A DNA stretch of 64,000 bases from Massilia sp. Root351 (GTDB lineage Bacteria; Pseudomonadota; Gammaproteobacteria; Burkholderiales; Burkholderiaceae_D). The DNA is taken from contig NZ_LMDJ01000032.1 in the NCBI RefSeq assembly GCF_001425045.1, forward strand, positions 187,126 through 251,125, given 5' to 3'. Every line of letters starts with the position of its first letter. Position 1 is the stretch's first letter. Shown piece after piece: positions 1 through 7,959 of this stretch. The notes under the pieces are model-generated. The model was not told the origin of the DNA, ran no database searches, and saw only the letters and a list, made by a program, of their open reading frames with translations. Made by a program: the position numbers and the translations under genes.

Positions 1-573
1 AAGTTCCTGGAGCTGGTGCACCGCCTGGACCGCGACACTTCCGGCCTGCTGCTGCTGGCCAAGAAGCGTTCGGCGCTGACCAATCTGCACGAGCAGATGC
101 GCGACGGCCATACCGACAAGCGCTACCTGACCCTGGCGGTGGGCGACTGGAAGAATGCGCGCCAGCATGTCAAGTCGCCGCTGAAGAAGTATTCGACTGC
201 GGACGGCGAGCGCCGCGTGGCGGTGGCCCCGGACGGGCTGGCTTCGCACACGGTATTTACCTTGCTGAAAAAATATCCGCAGTTCGCGCTGCTGGAAGCC
301 GAGCTGAAAACCGGGCGCACCCACCAGATCCGGGTTCATCTGGCATCGTCGGGCTTCCCCATCGCAGGTGACGATAAATACGGCGATTTCGCACTGAATA
401 AGGCGCTCCAGAAAGCCGACGCCACGCGCGGCGCGCTCAAGCGCATGTTCCTGCATGCCCACCAGATCACGTTTACCCACCCGGAAACGGGCAAAACCAT
501 GACGCTGAACGCGCCGCTGGCCGCCGAATGCGAGCGATTCTTGCTAAGCTTGGGCAAACCATTGAATTTATAG
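1..573 (+). CDS. rluC: 23S rRNA pseudouridine synthase, RluC type (5' end outside window)
   Basis: The frame is open from base 1, so this is the C-terminal part (about 190 residues) of a longer protein. It contains the RluA-family catalytic motif HRLDRDTSG right at the visible start, whose second Asp is the catalytic residue in this family, and the later family motif GRTHQIRVHLA. RluC-type enzymes convert uridines of 23S rRNA (955, 2504 and 2580 in E. coli) to pseudouridine; the choice of RluC over RluD rests on general similarity only. The N-terminal S4 domain expected in the family lies upstream of the window. A HAD phosphatase follows after a 34-base gap, the arrangement common in betaproteobacteria. 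Confidence 0.9.
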   Translation, partial: KFLELVHRLDRDTSGLLLLAKKRSALTNLHEQMRDGHTDKRYLTLAVGDWKNARQHVKSPLKKYSTADGERRVAVAPDGLASHTVFTLLKKYPQFALLEAELKTGRTHQIRVHLASSGFPIAGDDKYGDFALNKALQKADATRGALKRMFLHAHQITFTHPETGKTMTLNAPLAAECERFLLSLGKPLNL

Positions 574-607
574 ATAGAGGAGCCGGTGGCAGGCAGCGCC
601 GGAATAC

Positions 608-1267
608 ATGGCAAGAAAGCAATTTGATCTGATCGTGTTTGATTGGGACGGCACGTTGATGGACAGCACATCAACAATCGTGCGCTGCATCCAGGCTGCG
701 GCCAAGGATCTGGCCCTGCCCATTCCCGGCGAGGACGCGGCCTCGCACGTCATCGGCCTGGGCCTGTACGAGGCCATGCAGGCGGTGATGCCCAACATCG
801 ACCCCAAATATTATCCGCGCATGGTGGAGCGCTACCGCTACCACTACTTGTCGAAAGACCATGAGCTGACCTTGTTCAAGGGCGTGGCCGAGATGCTGCA
901 GGAACTGTCGCAGCAGGCGTACTTCCTGGCCGTGGCGACCGGCAAGAGCCGCGTCGGCCTGAACCGCGCGATGAATGCGGCCGGGCTGCTGTCGCTGTTT
1001 GACGCCACGCGCTGCGCGGACGAAACCTTCTCCAAGCCGCATCCGGCCATGCTGCAGGAACTGACCCGTGAACTGGGACAGGACTTGAAGCGTACCCTGA
1101 TGATAGGCGACACCAGCCATGACTTGCTGATGGCCAACAACGCCGGTGCGGCCGGGGTGGCGGTCGAGTACGGCGCCCATCCGGTCGACCAGCTGCAGGC
1201 CTGCAACCCGATGTACTCGGCCAAAACCGTGGCCGAGCTGCACCAGTGGCTGAACGAGAACGCCTGA
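608..1267 (+). CDS. HAD-IA family phosphatase, phosphoglycolate-phosphatase-like
   Basis: This 219-residue protein has the HAD signature: the DWDGT motif near residues 12-16 (Asp12 nucleophile, Asp14 acid/base), a TGK segment in motif II, a Lys in FSKPHP and motif III MIGDTSHD. The alpha-helical cap between motifs I and II is typical of the Gph-like subfamily, which hydrolyses small phosphate esters such as 2-phosphoglycolate; the true substrate cannot be read from the sequence. The stop codon TGA overlaps the ATG of the next gene (TGATG), suggesting translational coupling. The ribosome-binding site is weak. Confidence 0.85.
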   Translation: MARKQFDLIVFDWDGTLMDSTSTIVRCIQAAAKDLALPIPGEDAASHVIGLGLYEAMQAVMPNIDPKYYPRMVERYRYHYLSKDHELTLFKGVAEMLQELSQQAYFLAVATGKSRVGLNRAMNAAGLLSLFDATRCADETFSKPHPAMLQELTRELGQDLKRTLMIGDTSHDLLMANNAGAAGVAVEYGAHPVDQLQACNPMYSAKTVAELHQWLNENA

Positions 1268-1641
1268 TGAGCGATAGCGTGGAAATCCTGATCTGCGCGG
1301 CCGACGCGGTAGCGGACCTGGGCCGCGGCGTGCGCTTCCCAGTCACGGCCGGCGGCGAGGACGCCACCGGCTTCGTGGTGCGCTATGGCGGCAAGGTCTA
1401 CGGCTACCTGAACCGGTGCGCCCACGTGCCCATCGAACTGGACTGGAACCAGGGCGAATTTTTCGAGTCGAGCAAGCTGTACATCATGTGTTCGACCCAC
1501 GGCGCGGTGTACATTCCCGACAACGGCCAGTGCGCCGGCGGTCCGTGCCGTGGCGGCCGGCTGCGCCCGATCGCCGTGGTGGAGCACGACGAGCACCTTT
1601 ATTGGCAGCCGGACGACTACATCCGGCCCGCCCGCGCCTGA
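1267..1641 (+). CDS. Small Rieske [2Fe-2S] protein
   Basis: The protein has 124 residues when started at the ATG that overlaps the upstream stop; an upstream in-frame ATG at 1246 lies inside the HAD gene and is less likely. It has the Rieske ligand pairs C51-x-H53 and C75-x2-H78, with 21 residues between them. There is no other domain, so it is a stand-alone ferredoxin-like Rieske protein, probably a soluble electron carrier or a regulatory subunit. It sits between the HAD gene and sppA in a tight plus-strand run, 28 bases before sppA. Partner oxygenase unknown. Confidence 0.85.
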   Translation: MSDSVEILICAADAVADLGRGVRFPVTAGGEDATGFVVRYGGKVYGYLNRCAHVPIELDWNQGEFFESSKLYIMCSTHGAVYIPDNGQCAGGPCRGGRLRPIAVVEHDEHLYWQPDDYIRPARA

Positions 1642-1669
1642 GCGGCGCCCACCCCCGAGTTAAGATTTT

Positions 1670-2707
1670 ATGAGCGACAATACGAGCGATAACAATCACG
1701 CTGGCGGCAACACTCCCGCCGGCGCCGCATCCAATCCGGCGCCTGCGCCCGCCCCATCGGTGGCGGGGCTGAACTGGGAGCGCGAGGTACTCGAAAAGCT
1801 GGTGCTGTCCACCGTGCGCGAGCGCCGCGCCAACCGGCGCTGGGGCATCTTCTTCAAATTGATGACCTTAGTGCTGGTATTTGTCGCCATCGCCGCCTAT
1901 TTCGATTTCACCTTCCCCGGCGCCGACACCGAAACCCTGGGCCGCCACACGGCCCTGATCGAGATCGAAGGCGATATCGAAACGGAAGGCAGCGGTTCGG
2001 CGGCGGTGGTGATCCCGGCCCTGAACAAGGCTTTTTCCGACCACGGCTCGGTGGCCGTGGTGCTGCATATAAATAGCCCGGGCGGCAGCCCGGTGCAGGC
2101 TGGCATGATCGTCGACGAGATCCGCCGCCTGCGCCAGGGCTACCCGGCCAAGCCGCTGTACGTGGTGGTCAACGAAATCTGCGCCTCGGGCGGCTATTAC
2201 ATTGCTGCCGCCGGCGACAAGATTTTCGTCAACAAGGCCAGCATCGTCGGCTCCATCGGCGTGCTGATGGACGGGTTTGGCTTCAGCGGCGTCATGAACA
2301 AGGTCGGCGTGGAGCGGCGCCTGCTGACGGCCGGGGCCGACAAAGGCTTCCTGGACCCGTTCATGCCGATGAGCGAGAAACACCGCCAGCACGCGCAGAC
2401 CATGCTGAACGAGATACACGGCCAGTTCATCGACGTGGTGCGCACCGGACGCGGCAAGCGCCTGAAGGAAACCCCGGAAACCTTCTCCGGCCTGTTCTGG
2501 ACCGGCGCGCGCGCCATCGACATGGGCCTGGCGGACGGGCTGGGGACGGTCGATACCGTCGCGCGCGACGTGGTGCACGCCGAGGACATCGTCGACTACA
2601 CCCAGCACGAGGGTTTGCCTGAGCGCGTGCTGAAGAAATTCGGCGCCGCCATGGGCGCCGGCGTGATGAAGGCGGCAGTGCAAAGCGCTGCCCCCGCAGT
2701 GCGCTAA
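1670..2707 (+). CDS. sppA: Signal peptide peptidase SppA, short S49-family membrane protease
   Basis: This 345-residue protein has a disordered Asn/Ala/Pro-rich head, one membrane segment at about residues 58-78 and a periplasmic S49 (ClpP-like) domain. The catalytic Ser is expected at S173 in the ASGGYY motif. A Lys in the TAGADKG segment (about K225) is the likely general base, by analogy with the single-domain Bacillus SppA. The length matches the short SppA class rather than the duplicated E. coli form. SppA cuts remnant signal peptides in the inner membrane. It is the last gene of the rluC-HAD-Rieske-sppA plus-strand run. Confidence 0.9.
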   Translation: MSDNTSDNNHAGGNTPAGAASNPAPAPAPSVAGLNWEREVLEKLVLSTVRERRANRRWGIFFKLMTLVLVFVAIAAYFDFTFPGADTETLGRHTALIEIEGDIETEGSGSAAVVIPALNKAFSDHGSVAVVLHINSPGGSPVQAGMIVDEIRRLRQGYPAKPLYVVVNEICASGGYYIAAAGDKIFVNKASIVGSIGVLMDGFGFSGVMNKVGVERRLLTAGADKGFLDPFMPMSEKHRQHAQTMLNEIHGQFIDVVRTGRGKRLKETPETFSGLFWTGARAIDMGLADGLGTVDTVARDVVHAEDIVDYTQHEGLPERVLKKFGAAMGAGVMKAAVQSAAPAVR

Positions 2708-2777
2708 TTGCAGAGAAATGTCGTGTTTGCGTGCGTCACCGCACGGTGCAACATTGACAAGACGGCCTGATTTCTTC

Positions 2778-2805
2778 TTGTATTCTTCCCGGGGTGGGCT
2801 ATATT
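2778..2805 (+). promoter_or_regulatory. Candidate sigma-70 promoter in front of a putative small RNA
   Basis: A -35-like TTGTAT (2778-2783) and a -10-like TATATT (2800-2805) are separated by 16 bases, with an expected start near 2812. It lies 70 bases after the sppA stop, in a gap without a plus-strand gene. A small GC stem-loop (2730-2745, CGTGCG/CGCACG) just after sppA has no T-run. The promoter call rests only on hexamer match and spacing. Confidence 0.45.
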
Positions 2806-2811
2806 GGTGTT

Positions 2812-2994
2812 GTAGTTCTTTCCCAGGGAGGCCGCATAAACAGCATAACTCGTTGTCTGCACAAGTTTGCCGTAAGTCAGAAACGAACTACTCAACCGCA
2901 TCGCTGATGCGGACCCGAGAGAATTTCAATTCCTCGCATTGAGCCCCGCAATGGGGCATGAGAACGGCGGCGTCATTGCCGCTGTTTTCATTTT
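2812..2994 (+). ncRNA. Candidate structured small RNA of about 180 nt between sppA and rsuA
   Basis: The segment lies between a promoter-like sequence and a strong intrinsic terminator on the same strand, and has no convincing plus-strand ORF. It can fold into consecutive hairpins: CCGCATC/GATGCGG with a 3-nt loop (about 2897-2913), an AT-rich GAG..AATT/AATT..CTC stem, GCCCC/GGGGC around a GCAAT loop (2942-2956), then the terminator stem. The length is like 6S RNA, but the characteristic 6S sequence and closing stem were not recognised. Its 3' half is antisense to the end of the minus-strand ORF 2888-3184. Family unknown. Confidence 0.4.
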
Positions 2995-3184
2995 CGCATG
3001 CCATTTCCGAGTTGATGCCGCCGCCGGCCAGCCAATCGAGGAAGTGCTGTTGCGCTGCCAAATGCCAGTGCGCTTGCGGCATGGCGGATGGCGCCTTGCC
3101 TGCCGCGCCCAGTCGCCAGCGCGCCACGCCGAGGCGGGTGGCGTGCAGCGCGAGGTGGCGGGTAGCCATTTTTTGCGAGCTCAT
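2888..3184 (-). CDS. Small hypothetical protein behind an FNR-type promoter
   Basis: This 98-residue ORF has an ATG preceded by a good ribosome-binding site (AAGGA, 6 bases upstream). The first 60 residues look protein-like, basic and rich in Trp, His and Ala (for example RLGVARWRLG and HFLDWLAGG); no family was recognised and there is no membrane segment. The last 35 residues are acidic/polar, with two Cys close together. An FNR-type box sits at the activating distance upstream (see 3232-3272), which supports a real, oxygen-regulated gene. Against it, the 3' end overlaps a candidate antisense small RNA with its terminator. Confidence 0.5.
   Translation of the reverse strand: MSSQKMATRHLALHATRLGVARWRLGAAGKAPSAMPQAHWHLAAQQHFLDWLAGGGINSEMACENENSGNDAAVLMPHCGAQCEELKFSRVRISDAVE
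2963..2994 (+). terminator. Rho-independent terminator, plus strand
   Basis: A 9-bp stem (AACGGCGGC, 2963-2971, with GCCGCTGTT, 2978-2986; one G-T pair) around a 6-nt loop is followed by a T-rich tract TTCATTTT. The T-tract is only on the plus strand, so it terminates plus-strand transcripts (the candidate small RNA, or sppA read-through). Confidence 0.65.
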
Positions 3185-3231
3185 CTTGCATCCTTTCTGA
3201 CAGGCACTAGGTAGATTCCTACATTAAATTT

Positions 3232-3272
3232 AGTGTAGCGGAGCAAGCTGCGGGGCCTTTGATCTGCGTCAA
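3232..3272 (-). promoter_or_regulatory. FNR/ANR-type box and -10 element driving the small gene at 2888-3184
   Basis: TTGATCTGCGTCAA at 3259-3272 matches the FNR consensus TTGAT-N4-ATCAA at 9 of 10 defined positions. On the minus strand a TACACT -10 element (3237-3232) predicts a start near 3225, placing the box centre about 40-41 bases upstream, the classic class II activation position. The box is also 33 bases before the rsuA ATG on the other strand, where it could affect rsuA transcription. The site is read from sequence; regulation is inference. Confidence 0.6.
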
Positions 3273-3304
3273 GCTGTGTTTGAAATCTGGTAAAGTCTCG
3301 CCCT

Positions 3305-4021
3305 ATGAGCAAATTATCCTTAGACCGCATCCTGCAATCCCAGGGTTTCGGCACGCGCAAATACTGCCGCGCCCTGATCGAAGACGGCGAAGTCAGCATC
3401 GCCGGCGTAGTCCACGACAACTACAAGGCCAGCATCGACACCGATGGCCTGGTGCTGACCATCTTCGACGAAGAGTGGGTGTACCGCGAACACCTGTACA
3501 TCGCGCTGAACAAGCCGGCCAACTACGAATGCTCGCGCAAGCCCAGCCATCACCCGGGCGTGCTGACGCTGCTGCCCGAGCAATTCAGCTGGCGCGAGGT
3601 GCAGCCGGTCGGCCGGCTCGACCACGACACCACCGGCATGCTGCTGATGTCCGACGATGGGCCGTTTATCCATGCACAATCGTCGCCGAAGCGGCACGTT
3701 CCCAAGGTGTACCAGGCCACCACGCAAGCTCCGGTGACGCCGGAGCTGGTGGCGCAGCTGCTGGCCGGCGTGCAGCTGCACGACGAACCGGCGCCATTGG
3801 CGGCACTGGTGTGCGAGCAGCGCGGCGAGCATCAGCTGGAAATCGTGCTGGAGCAGGGCAAGTACCACCAGGTCAAGCGCATGCTGGCCGCCGCCGGCAA
3901 CCATTGCAGCGCGCTGCACCGCTCGGCCATCGGCCAGCTGCAGCTGGAATCGCTGGGCCTGGCCGAGGGCGAATGGTGCTACCTGGCGCCGGAGCAACTG
4001 GCGCTGCTGGCGCCGGCCTGA
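3305..4021 (+). CDS. rsuA: 16S rRNA pseudouridine synthase, RsuA family
   Basis: This 238-residue protein has an N-terminal S4 RNA-binding domain (about 1-60), the RsuA/RluB/E/F catalytic motif GRLDHDTTG (catalytic D106) and the C-terminal G-KYHQVKRM motif of the family. RsuA forms pseudouridine 516 in 16S rRNA; RluB/E/F members act on 23S, but the size and compact form favour RsuA. A TAAAGT -10-like element lies just upstream (3291-3296). The next gene, on the opposite strand, ends 10 bases after its stop. Confidence 0.88.
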   Translation: MSKLSLDRILQSQGFGTRKYCRALIEDGEVSIAGVVHDNYKASIDTDGLVLTIFDEEWVYREHLYIALNKPANYECSRKPSHHPGVLTLLPEQFSWREVQPVGRLDHDTTGMLLMSDDGPFIHAQSSPKRHVPKVYQATTQAPVTPELVAQLLAGVQLHDEPAPLAALVCEQRGEHQLEIVLEQGKYHQVKRMLAAAGNHCSALHRSAIGQLQLESLGLAEGEWCYLAPEQLALLAPA

Positions 4022-4030
4022 CCCTGACGC

Positions 4031-4585
4031 TCAGGAGGCCAGTTCGTGTTCGACGCGCAGCTTGAATTCCCGCATGGACGCTTCGAATGGCGCCGTTGAG
4101 CTGAGCAGCTGGTGGTTGTTGGCATGATGGGCGAACAAGCTGCGCGCATAAATCAATCCTTGCAGGTTGGCGTCCATCTTGGCGCTGAGCGCCTCGTGGA
4201 ACAGCGCCGGCCAGAAGATGCCTTCGGAGATGTCGATCGGATTGGATCTGTAGACCAGCTTCCTGAAGGCGAATTCATAGGCAGCGCAGAAAAACTCCCG
4301 GGCGCGCGCATGGTGCCCGAGCTGTATATTGGCCATGCCGCGGATGTACAGCAGGCCTGAAATCACGTCCGGCAAGGTGTTGACGTCCAGGTGGCGGTCG
4401 AAGCGCAGGGCGACGAAAAACGGCACCGCCTCGTTGGTCAGCACGCCGTTCTCCTTTTCCAGCGCCAGCAGCAGCGCCTTGGCGCCCCAGTCCGCGCCGA
4501 TGAAGTCCCCCGCGTTCAATGTCGAGAATGCCGCTTGATATTCGCGCAAGATCTGGTTGGCCTTGTCTTCTGAACGGGATGGCAT
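4031..4585 (-). CDS. Hypothetical helical protein, last gene of the glycan operon
   Basis: This 184-residue protein has no signal peptide or membrane segment. It reads as a string of amphipathic helices with alanine, aromatic and leucine positions (for example YIRGMANIQLGHHARAREFF) that suggest TPR-like helical pairs, but no family is recognised. An AAGGA ribosome-binding site lies 9 bases before the ATG. It is the most distal gene of the minus-strand operon starting near 16.5 kb, 35 bases after a methyltransferase gene. A helper or scaffold role in glycan modification is possible but is only a context guess. Confidence 0.75.
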   Translation of the reverse strand: MPSRSEDKANQILREYQAAFSTLNAGDFIGADWGAKALLLALEKENGVLTNEAVPFFVALRFDRHLDVNTLPDVISGLLYIRGMANIQLGHHARAREFFCAAYEFAFRKLVYRSNPIDISEGIFWPALFHEALSAKMDANLQGLIYARSLFAHHANNHQLLSSTAPFEASMREFKLRVEHELAS

Positions 4586-4620
4586 GTCATGTCTTCCTTG
4601 GTAGTTGCGGGCCGAGGCCC

Positions 4621-5550
4621 TTATTCGGGATAATTGTCATCCACGAGGTCGGACGCAATCACCGGCCATTGCAATTTGCTGTCGCCGGTCTTGCGCACCA
4701 GCACCGTGCTGCTTTCGTAGCCGCAGGCGCGCTCGGCGAAGTTCTTGTCGGCCGACCAGGCAAACGGTGTGATGTAGTTCAGTCCGGACATGGCCCTGCC
4801 GACAATCTCGAAGCCGGTGAACTTGTTGAACAGGCCGTCCCACGCGGAATCGGAAAAGCGGTAGTAGTCCCAGGGCATGTCGTGCAGGCCGACGGTCTGG
4901 TGGGTGGCGACCAGGAACACGCCGCCGGTCTTCATCACTTTATTTACTTCCAGCACCACTTTCCACGGCATGATCAGGTGCTCGAACACCGAGATGCACA
5001 TGCAGGCGTCGAACTCGTCCTTGTTGAGCTTGGACGACATATTGTGGGCGTCGACCACGATATCGACGCCGGTATCGCTGACGATGTCGATCACGGTGGT
5101 CTCGACGGTGGAGAAATCGTCGGCCCGCAGCACCCCGCTGCGCGCGCGGCCGCCGATGTCCAGCAGCTTGATCTTGCCCGCTTCGTTGACATGCTGGAGG
5201 AACTGCTGCCCCAGGTCCTTGTCCAGGTGCTGCAGGACCGCCGTGATGTCCCGGATACTGATGAACAGCTTGACGCCGTCGATGGCGATTTCCACGCCCA
5301 TGTCCGCATGGTAGCCGTTGGACAGCGAGATCGCCTCCAGCTCGAATTTGTAGGCGAAATTATTGCCGTTCTCTTCGGCCCGGATGGCGCTTTTCTGGAA
5401 CTGGATGCCGTCTCCCTTCAGCTCGACCGAAGCGATGCTGACCGCGGCCCCGGATTGCGAATGGACCAGCCCCTTGATGATGAGGAAGGAATGAAATTTC
5501 GAGGCGCATTCAAAATAGAAGGTGTAGCCGTTTAATGAGATGGCTTTCAT
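4621..5550 (-). CDS. Class I SAM-dependent methyltransferase with an N-terminal beta domain
   Basis: 309 residues. Residues 1-100 are rich in beta strands and unlike the rest. From about 125 a Rossmann methyltransferase begins: motif I is LLDIGGRARSG (129-139), followed by an acidic strand end (VIDIVSD) and VFEHL of the Methyltransf_11 type. It probably methylates a sugar or a glycan-linked group, since it sits between a sulfotransferase gene (10 bases upstream) and an unknown gene inside a glycosyltransferase operon. AGGGA precedes the ATG by 7 bases. The substrate is not predictable. Confidence 0.8.
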   Translation of the reverse strand: MKAISLNGYTFYFECASKFHSFLIIKGLVHSQSGAAVSIASVELKGDGIQFQKSAIRAEENGNNFAYKFELEAISLSNGYHADMGVEIAIDGVKLFISIRDITAVLQHLDKDLGQQFLQHVNEAGKIKLLDIGGRARSGVLRADDFSTVETTVIDIVSDTGVDIVVDAHNMSSKLNKDEFDACMCISVFEHLIMPWKVVLEVNKVMKTGGVFLVATHQTVGLHDMPWDYYRFSDSAWDGLFNKFTGFEIVGRAMSGLNYITPFAWSADKNFAERACGYESSTVLVRKTGDSKLQWPVIASDLVDDNYPE

Positions 5551-5559
5551 CGTGATCCC

Positions 5560-6558
5560 TTAACGTAGTATGGCGTAGTATTTTTGCAGCAGTTGGTAGT
5601 CCAGCGCGACCATGTCTTGCGGGATGTCGTCGAGATTGACCGGCCTGCTTCTATCGCCCCGGTTCATCTCCGCGATAGGCAGCTGCAGCTGCAGGTCCAG
5701 CCGCGCTTTCAGATCCTGCACGGTGGACGGCGCCAGGCCGCCGTTGGCAGTCAGGTCTTCCATCCTGACCACGTGATCGAACCTGGCCAGGTTCGCGATC
5801 GCCGTGCACAGGTCGTCCTGGTCCATCACCTTGTCTATTGCGGACAGCGGCACGCCGCGCCCGGACAGGGCGCGGACGTAGTAATTGTCGAATGCGAACC
5901 TGACCTGCGGATCGCTGCAGCTGAGCACCTCCGCCAGCGTGCCGCTGCGCGCCGCTTGCGCGGCCCTGCCCCAGGTCGCGTCCTCGTCGGGGACGTTGGT
6001 CAGAAAATGGTAGAGGCTGACGATACGGCTGCGCGGATCGCGAATGGAAATCAGCTTGACCGAATCGTGGTCGTGCGCCGGAATCTCGTTGATGGAAAAA
6101 TGGCCGACGAAAAACCGGTGGAAGCTGTGCTGTTGCGTGCTGCCGAACACGGTGGACTTGATCTGCAGCGGATGGTAGTCCTGCGCCAGGTAATGCGTCA
6201 ACGAGATCCCCGCCGCCTTCGGTATATGCAGGAAATACAGCTTGCGCCTGCTCTCGTTGATCAGATAGGGATTGCCGCTCGCCGAGCCGGCCTGGGAACG
6301 CTGGTAAATCAGTTTCAGCAGGTGCTCATGGTTCTCGGCGGGGATGTTCTCGATCGCTTCCTGGCTGGTCGAGACGAACTGCAGGAAGTAGTCCACGCTG
6401 TGCAGGCCCGATTGGATGGCCTGGGTCCAGTATTCGAGGGACGCCGGCTCGACCTCGCGGCCGATCAGTTCCCTGAACACGCTCTTGATCAATTCCTCCA
6501 GGTCGACGGCATGCTGCTTGCCGAACAGGGACGAGAGCAGGGGGCGCGGTATTTTCAT
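5560..6558 (-). CDS. P-loop sulfotransferase with N-terminal DUF4214-like segment
   Basis: 332 residues. Residues 20-75 (FRELIGREVEP..LEYWTQAIQSG) resemble a DUF4214 repeat, the same type found in the secreted protein at 14425-15573. From about 105 a sulfotransferase fold begins, with the 5'-phosphosulfate loop HIPKAAG (111-117) and the 3'-phosphate motif RDPRSRIVSLYH (173-184), which bind PAPS. It would transfer sulfate to a sugar hydroxyl. The start is 3 bases after the stop of the RgpF-like gene and has no clear ribosome-binding site, suggesting coupling. A sulfated surface glycan is therefore inferred. Confidence 0.82.
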   Translation of the reverse strand: MKIPRPLLSSLFGKQHAVDLEELIKSVFRELIGREVEPASLEYWTQAIQSGLHSVDYFLQFVSTSQEAIENIPAENHEHLLKLIYQRSQAGSASGNPYLINESRRKLYFLHIPKAAGISLTHYLAQDYHPLQIKSTVFGSTQQHSFHRFFVGHFSINEIPAHDHDSVKLISIRDPRSRIVSLYHFLTNVPDEDATWGRAAQAARSGTLAEVLSCSDPQVRFAFDNYYVRALSGRGVPLSAIDKVMDQDDLCTAIANLARFDHVVRMEDLTANGGLAPSTVQDLKARLDLQLQLPIAEMNRGDRSRPVNLDDIPQDMVALDYQLLQKYYAILR

Positions 6559-6561
6559 CGC

Positions 6562-7923
6562 TTACAGGTAGATCCGGCTGACCGGGAAGAAGCGGCTGGC
6601 GTGCTCGATCAGCGCCAGGTCGTAGTCCGAATGGCTGGCGATGAGCCGCTTGGCCAGGTGCAGATTGGGCAGGTTCATCGGATTCTTGAACAGCAGTTCG
6701 CGCTTGATGAAGGGGAAGCCCAGCTCGATCAGGCTGTCCCAGAACAAGTGGGTCGGATTCATCGGGATGCCCGCTTCCACGTCCTCTATCAGGGCCAGCA
6801 GCCGGCTCCTGGCCAGGTCCGGGGCGGCGTTCCGGTCCGGCTTCTTGCCGTGGAGCTCGCCGCGCCATTTCTTCACCCAGTGGCTGGCCACATCTTCGTA
6901 CTTGAACGCGGTGGCCGGCAGGAATCCCTGTTGCGTCAGCTTGCGGGTGAGCGACAGCTCGCCTTCCTGGATGACCACGCCCTTGTCGTCGGAGAAGCTG
7001 AACGATGAGCAGAAGGACGTGAAGAAGCTGCTTTGCAGTATGCGCTTCTTGAAGCCCAGGCAAAAACTCTGCAGGTGGTAGTTGGTCTGGAAACTGTCGA
7101 TCAGGCCCCAGAAGTCGGCCGGGTCGGCCTCCATGTTTCCGAATAGGCCAGCCAGGTCATTGAACGGACCCAGTACGCTGTCGTTGATCAGCACCATGTG
7201 CTCCAGCCCGGGCAGGAATTCCTGGAGGAAGTGGATCCCGGCCAGCCAGGAACCAAAGTCATAGCCATGGTTCTTCTTGACGAGGTAGCCGTCGGCCTGG
7301 CGCGGCGCGGCCGGCTGCGGCATGTCCTCGGCCAGCGAGTGGACGCACAGGATCCAGTAGCCGCTTTTCCTCAAGCTCTCCAGCATCCGTTCATGGTAGG
7401 CGGAAAAGAAGGGCTGTTCGAAGTAAGAGCAGAAAATGGCCAGCTTGCCCATGCGTTTCAGCACCTCGGCCGAGCGTCCGGGAAAGGATGTCGAGAGCAC
7501 GGCGGACCGGTAGTAGTGCTGGAAGTGGTCGCGCCGGGCGGTGGGATCGTAGTCCGAGAATTCTGCCAGTCCGGGCAGCCCGTGCCCGTCGCTGGCACCG
7601 GGGACCCTGGCGTGGATCCGGTGCGGCAGCCCGTCCAGGAACGCGCTGGGAATCGGGAATTCGAATCCTGCAAAGCCGCCCCGGATGCGCGCGTCGCGCA
7701 AGTCGGTGCGGTAGCTCTTGCATTCGGCAAGGCCGACCCGGACGTCGTCGATGAACAGTTCGACGGTGGCCGCGATGTCTTGCCTGTCGTTCCTGACCGC
7801 CCAGCCTTTGAGGGTGCTGTGGGCCACGGTGTCGACGTGGCCGCGCGCCGAAAAGGAGGCGCCGTCCGGTGCGCCGGCGGGCTCGTCCTGGGCCGGCACT
7901 GCGGTTTGCGGTTTGTCTCGCAT
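6562..7923 (-). CDS. RgpF-like (rhamnan synthesis F) glycosyltransferase with GWA module
   Basis: 453 residues. Residues 25-120 form a beta-sandwich-like module (GWAVRND..., GFEFPIP, DGLPHRIHARV) also found twice in the protein at 9791-12244. From about 165 the sequence matches the rhamnan synthesis F family: AIFCSYFE, VKKNHGYDFGSWLAG, LINDSVLGPF and a long C-terminal region. Family members attach or extend rhamnose-containing polymers (RgpF of streptococci). There is no membrane segment, so it acts on the cytoplasmic side. The gene starts 36 bases after the GT4 gene in the same operon. Confidence 0.82.
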   Translation of the reverse strand: MRDKPQTAVPAQDEPAGAPDGASFSARGHVDTVAHSTLKGWAVRNDRQDIAATVELFIDDVRVGLAECKSYRTDLRDARIRGGFAGFEFPIPSAFLDGLPHRIHARVPGASDGHGLPGLAEFSDYDPTARRDHFQHYYRSAVLSTSFPGRSAEVLKRMGKLAIFCSYFEQPFFSAYHERMLESLRKSGYWILCVHSLAEDMPQPAAPRQADGYLVKKNHGYDFGSWLAGIHFLQEFLPGLEHMVLINDSVLGPFNDLAGLFGNMEADPADFWGLIDSFQTNYHLQSFCLGFKKRILQSSFFTSFCSSFSFSDDKGVVIQEGELSLTRKLTQQGFLPATAFKYEDVASHWVKKWRGELHGKKPDRNAAPDLARSRLLALIEDVEAGIPMNPTHLFWDSLIELGFPFIKRELLFKNPMNLPNLHLAKRLIASHSDYDLALIEHASRFFPVSRIYL

Positions 7924-7959
7924 GGTTCTGTTCTTTCGCGGTAGCGGTCAGTGTAAGGG

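Noticed and set aside
844..1596. Several antisense open frames over the HAD and Rieske genes
   Set aside because: Shadows of real genes; no ribosome-binding sites or recognisable domains.
2718..2942. A 74-codon plus-strand ORF in the sppA-rsuA gap
   Set aside because: No ribosome-binding site or family; it overlaps the candidate small RNA and its promoter.
2812..2994. Naming the small RNA as 6S RNA
   Set aside because: Only the length fits; no diagnostic sequence or long closing stem was found.
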